From the NCBI GenBank assembly GCA_020024855.1, contig JAHHTB010000134.1:1-5124 (forward strand): DNA of 5,124 bases, written 5' to 3'. Positions 5,096-5,124 of this stretch are shown here, piece by piece; positions within the stretch are counted from its first letter, which is position 1, and each line of letters starts with the position of its first letter. Position numbers and translations under genes: made by a program. The stretch comes from Fusobacterium sp. Lineage in GTDB: Bacteria > Fusobacteriota > Fusobacteriia > Fusobacteriales > Fusobacteriaceae. Below the pieces are notes generated by a model. That model saw nothing but the letters and a program-made list of their open reading frames with translations, did not search any database and was not told where the DNA came from.

Positions 5096-5124
5096 TTTAT
5101 AAAATTTAAATAAAAGAAAAAAGG

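Noticed and set aside
4905..5102. + strand frame overlapping the DUF386 gene
   Set aside because: It is Leu/Lys-rich out-of-frame reading of a well-supported gene, with no ribosome binding site.
1..5124. CRISPR array, tRNA/rRNA, insertion sequence or phage module
   Set aside because: I saw no regularly spaced repeats, cloverleaf sequence, transposase motif or terminal inverted repeats. The window is housekeeping DNA.

Overview
This is an AT-rich stretch of bacterial chromosome. The codon usage (AGA for Arg, A/T-ending codons), the strong purine-rich Shine-Dalgarno sites and the gene set suggest Fusobacteriota (Fusobacterium or a relative). That is an inference from style and content. A low-GC Firmicute is the main alternative.

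Layout. (1) Bases 2-163 hold the C-terminal end of an ankyrin-repeat protein on the + strand. (2) Bases 172-203 form a symmetrical A-run/stem/T-run hairpin that can terminate transcription from both sides. (3) Bases 212-718 on the minus strand encode a short-chain flavodoxin-family protein. It has its own near-consensus promoter (769-797) and a GGAGG ribosome binding site that moves the start from an upstream TTG to an ATG. (4) Bases 719-1056 are a 338-base AT-rich divergent intergenic region. It carries the flavodoxin promoter, a near-consensus + strand promoter (964-992) and two NrdR-box-like sites (994-1009 and 1025-1040) in the paired spacing typical of NrdR operators. (5) Bases 1057-4535 are a compact ribonucleotide reductase operon: a glutaredoxin-like protein, the class I large subunit NrdA, and the radical-bearing small subunit NrdB. 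The genes are separated by 1 base or overlap. (6) A separate promoter (4571-4599) drives a YhcH/YjgK/YiaL (DUF386) family protein at 4643-5095. The window ends in what may be the first arm of its terminator.

How the genes work together. NrdA and NrdB together would reduce ribonucleoside diphosphates to deoxyribonucleotides. The small CxxC protein in front is the likely source of reducing equivalents for the NrdA C-terminal cysteine pair. The paired NrdR boxes predict repression of the whole operon when (d)ATP is plentiful. The flavodoxin is divergently transcribed and may or may not be linked to this chemistry. The DUF386 gene appears to be an independent transcription unit, with a family-level link to sugar or sialic acid catabolism.

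I see no wholly new system here. The points most worth a second look are the NrdR box pair with one box in the leader RNA, a NrdA ATP-cone with several apparent substitutions at nucleotide-contacting positions, the non-canonical CSRC glutaredoxin-like partner with no NrdI in view, and the uncertain nrdB start.
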